Source: Lachnospiraceae bacterium
GTDB lineage: Bacteria > Bacillota > Clostridia > Lachnospirales > Lachnospiraceae
Length of the DNA stretch: 64,000 bases
Direction: 5' to 3'
Assembly: GCA_022792535.1 (NCBI GenBank)
Contig: JAAWBG010000056.1
Location: forward strand, 1-64,000
Of this stretch, positions 62,874 through 64,000 are shown in pieces. The notes under the pieces were generated by a model that was not told where the DNA came from, searched no databases, and saw only the letters and a program-made list of their open reading frames with translations. Positions within the stretch are counted from its first letter, which is position 1. The number at the start of each line of letters is the position of its first letter. The position numbers and the translations under genes are program-made.

Positions 62874-64000
62874 CTATCTCGGCCTGCCTGTGAATACAAT
62901 GGAAGACCGCCCCTGCACTGGCCTGTATACCACTCCCAGTCGTGTATTTGCTGCCTCCACCACTTTTCCATCACCCACATAAACAGCCACATGCGTGATA
63001 TCCATAAACCGCCCGTTCCTGCTATAACTGTAAAATATCAAATCTCCCGGCTGCATTTCTTCATAGCTCACAAGCAGATTATTGTCATAACAGAATTTTC
63101 CTTCACTTGCCGCTGTATTGGAACCTTCATACATAATATCTACTCCGGCATTCTGCCAGGCATAGTATGCAAGAGAGCTGCAATCGTAGTAATTCCCACT
63201 GTCACGATATTCCTGACTGTATGGATAACCCACCTTTGATAATGCAAACGCCACAACCTTCCTTCCGTTTTCATCAGAAATACTATCCAGAATTGCCTGA
63301 TACTGCTCCGATGAAATCCCTTCCCCCGTATCACCGCTCTCTCCACCGCCAGTATATCCTGTCATTGCAAGATATTCCGGATTCATGAGCTGTGCAAGGA
63401 CTTCCTGCTCTTTGGCATTAAAACCATATATGGAAACCATGTCATAACACGTTTTCAGCTCCACATTGACTTCCTTAACCGTCATGGTAGTCGTATTGCC
63501 TTCTTCGTCTGTCTCCGTATCCGTTCTGCCGGAAACGGTATAACTGCACATATCGTCAAAAATGGCTTTGAGATTCTGCTTTGCCTTATCTGTCATATCC
63601 GTTGCAGTGTCACCGTCCCCATGCTTTACCATATAGACCATGAGTATGTCATAGAAATTATCTGGTGTACCGGAACCTTCAAAACCCACATAGATTTTTT
63701 CGCTTGTGTCATATCCGGCATAGTCCGCAAGTTCTGCATTGACTGCACCGTTAAATTCCGATACATATGCCGACAGGACCTCCTGTGTTGTCTCCCCTGA
63801 CGATATGGACGGAAAGAATACCGCAAAGGGTGAATTATAAATAACTGCTATGACAGCAATCATCGGAAATGCAATGAGTGCCACTACTGCAAACAATCCA
63901 GGCAGAAACAGCCCCACATACCGCACAATATACTTTGCCGCCATGGAAAAGCGCATCCGTACAATATCTTTTAAGGCTTTTCCAATGTTGTCCTGATTTT
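62874..64000 (-). CDS. NlpC/P60 peptidoglycan hydrolase of the conjugation system (partial)
   Basis: The frame stays open to the window edge, so the N-terminus is missing. Visible: a membrane segment (FLPGLFAVVALIAFPMIAVIAVIY), a lysozyme-like or linker region and a C-terminal NlpC/P60 domain with the catalytic Cys in YYDCSSLAYYAW and His in THVAVYVGDG. It corresponds to the VirB1-like wall hydrolase of Tn916/Tn1549-type elements, which opens the wall for the transfer channel. The upstream residues (NIGKALKDIVRM) continue the same protein. Confidence 0.9.
   Translation of the reverse strand, partial: NQDNIGKALKDIVRMRFSMAAKYIVRYVGLFLPGLFAVVALIAFPMIAVIAVIYNSPFAVFFPSISSGETTQEVLSAYVSEFNGAVNAELADYAGYDTSEKIYVGFEGSGTPDNFYDILMVYMVKHGDGDTATDMTDKAKQNLKAIFDDMCSYTVSGRTDTETDEEGNTTTMTVKEVNVELKTCYDMVSIYGFNAKEQEVLAQLMNPEYLAMTGYTGGGESGDTGEGISSEQYQAILDSISDENGRKVVAFALSKVGYPYSQEYRDSGNYYDCSSLAYYAWQNAGVDIMYEGSNTAASEGKFCYDNNLLVSYEEMQPGDLIFYSYSRNGRFMDITHVAVYVGDGKVVEAANTRLGVVYRPVQGRSSIVFTGRPR

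Noticed and set aside
1..64000. tRNA or rRNA genes
   Set aside because: No cloverleaf with the conserved GTTCRA arm was found; the cloverleaf repeats at 161 and 24961 lack tRNA signatures.

Overview
The window looks like a chromosome segment of a gut-type Lachnospiraceae (Clostridia, Firmicutes) that carries an integrated conjugative element. The support is inference from content: strictly Firmicute-type ribosome sites (AGGAGG, frequent TTG/GTG starts), rubredoxin, FeoA/FeoA/FeoB, a queuine-salvage operon, a Rpn-type PD-(D/E)XK protein, TnpV, tandem large serine recombinases and a huge helicase-methylase protein typical of clostridial ICEs. No rRNA, tRNA or CRISPR array was seen.

Layout. (1) 1-32.2 kb is ordinary chromosome interspersed with structured repeats: a short tyrosine recombinase, asparagine synthase, a PreQ1-riboswitch-controlled radical-SAM/YhhQ pair, nadA, a class-V aminotransferase, rubredoxin, a ZIP transporter, feoA-feoA-feoB with Fur-like and DtxR-like operators, a MutS2-like ATPase, a peptide/double-HTH-TPR regulator locus, a DtxR-family regulator, an HD-GYP plus GGDEF pair, a secreted beta-helix-type protein, a chemoreceptor, a PurF homologue without its glutaminase cysteine, a DUF3089 lipoprotein, a family-4 uracil-DNA glycosylase and an iron alcohol dehydrogenase. 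(2) From about 32.4 kb to the right edge is the ICE: three tandem large serine recombinases at its end, then a cargo/regulatory zone (MazF with a resolvase-like partner, several small XRE regulators, a Y-family polymerase with a YolD-like partner, an AbiH + KAP-NTPase candidate defence pair), and then the conjugation/maintenance operon (SpoVG, sortase, 2675-aa ArdC-methylase-helicase protein, MT-A70 methyltransferase, NlpC/P60 hydrolase cut by the window edge).

Most notable. A tnpV-like gene with its own strong ribosome site is nested in another frame inside the 2675-codon ICE gene. A cloverleaf-shaped repeat of about 120 bp occurs twice (161-296 and 24961-25096) with several compensatory base changes and an 8-bp target duplication at each copy; one copy sits inside another hairpin repeat, whose palindrome is restored when the insert is removed. 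A 47-residue secreted peptide is encoded tail-to-tail with a regulator carrying two XRE-HTH/TPR halves, next to two divergent promoters. Two tiny paralogous HTH regulators share three copies of an 18-bp palindrome. AbiH is paired with a KAP P-loop NTPase. An 860-bp gene-poor stretch in the ICE holds strong, mutually exclusive hairpins suggesting a structured leader or ncRNA.

How the parts work together. The iron genes (feoA/feoB) and the DtxR-family gene at 19.5 kb probably form one metal-responsive circuit. The radical-SAM and YhhQ genes would import queuine-type precursors and convert them to preQ1 under preQ1 feedback. In the ICE, the recombinases excise and integrate, the large operon handles transfer and protection of the DNA, and the cargo zone supplies regulation, translesion synthesis and likely phage defence. 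All functional calls come from sequence reading without database searches.
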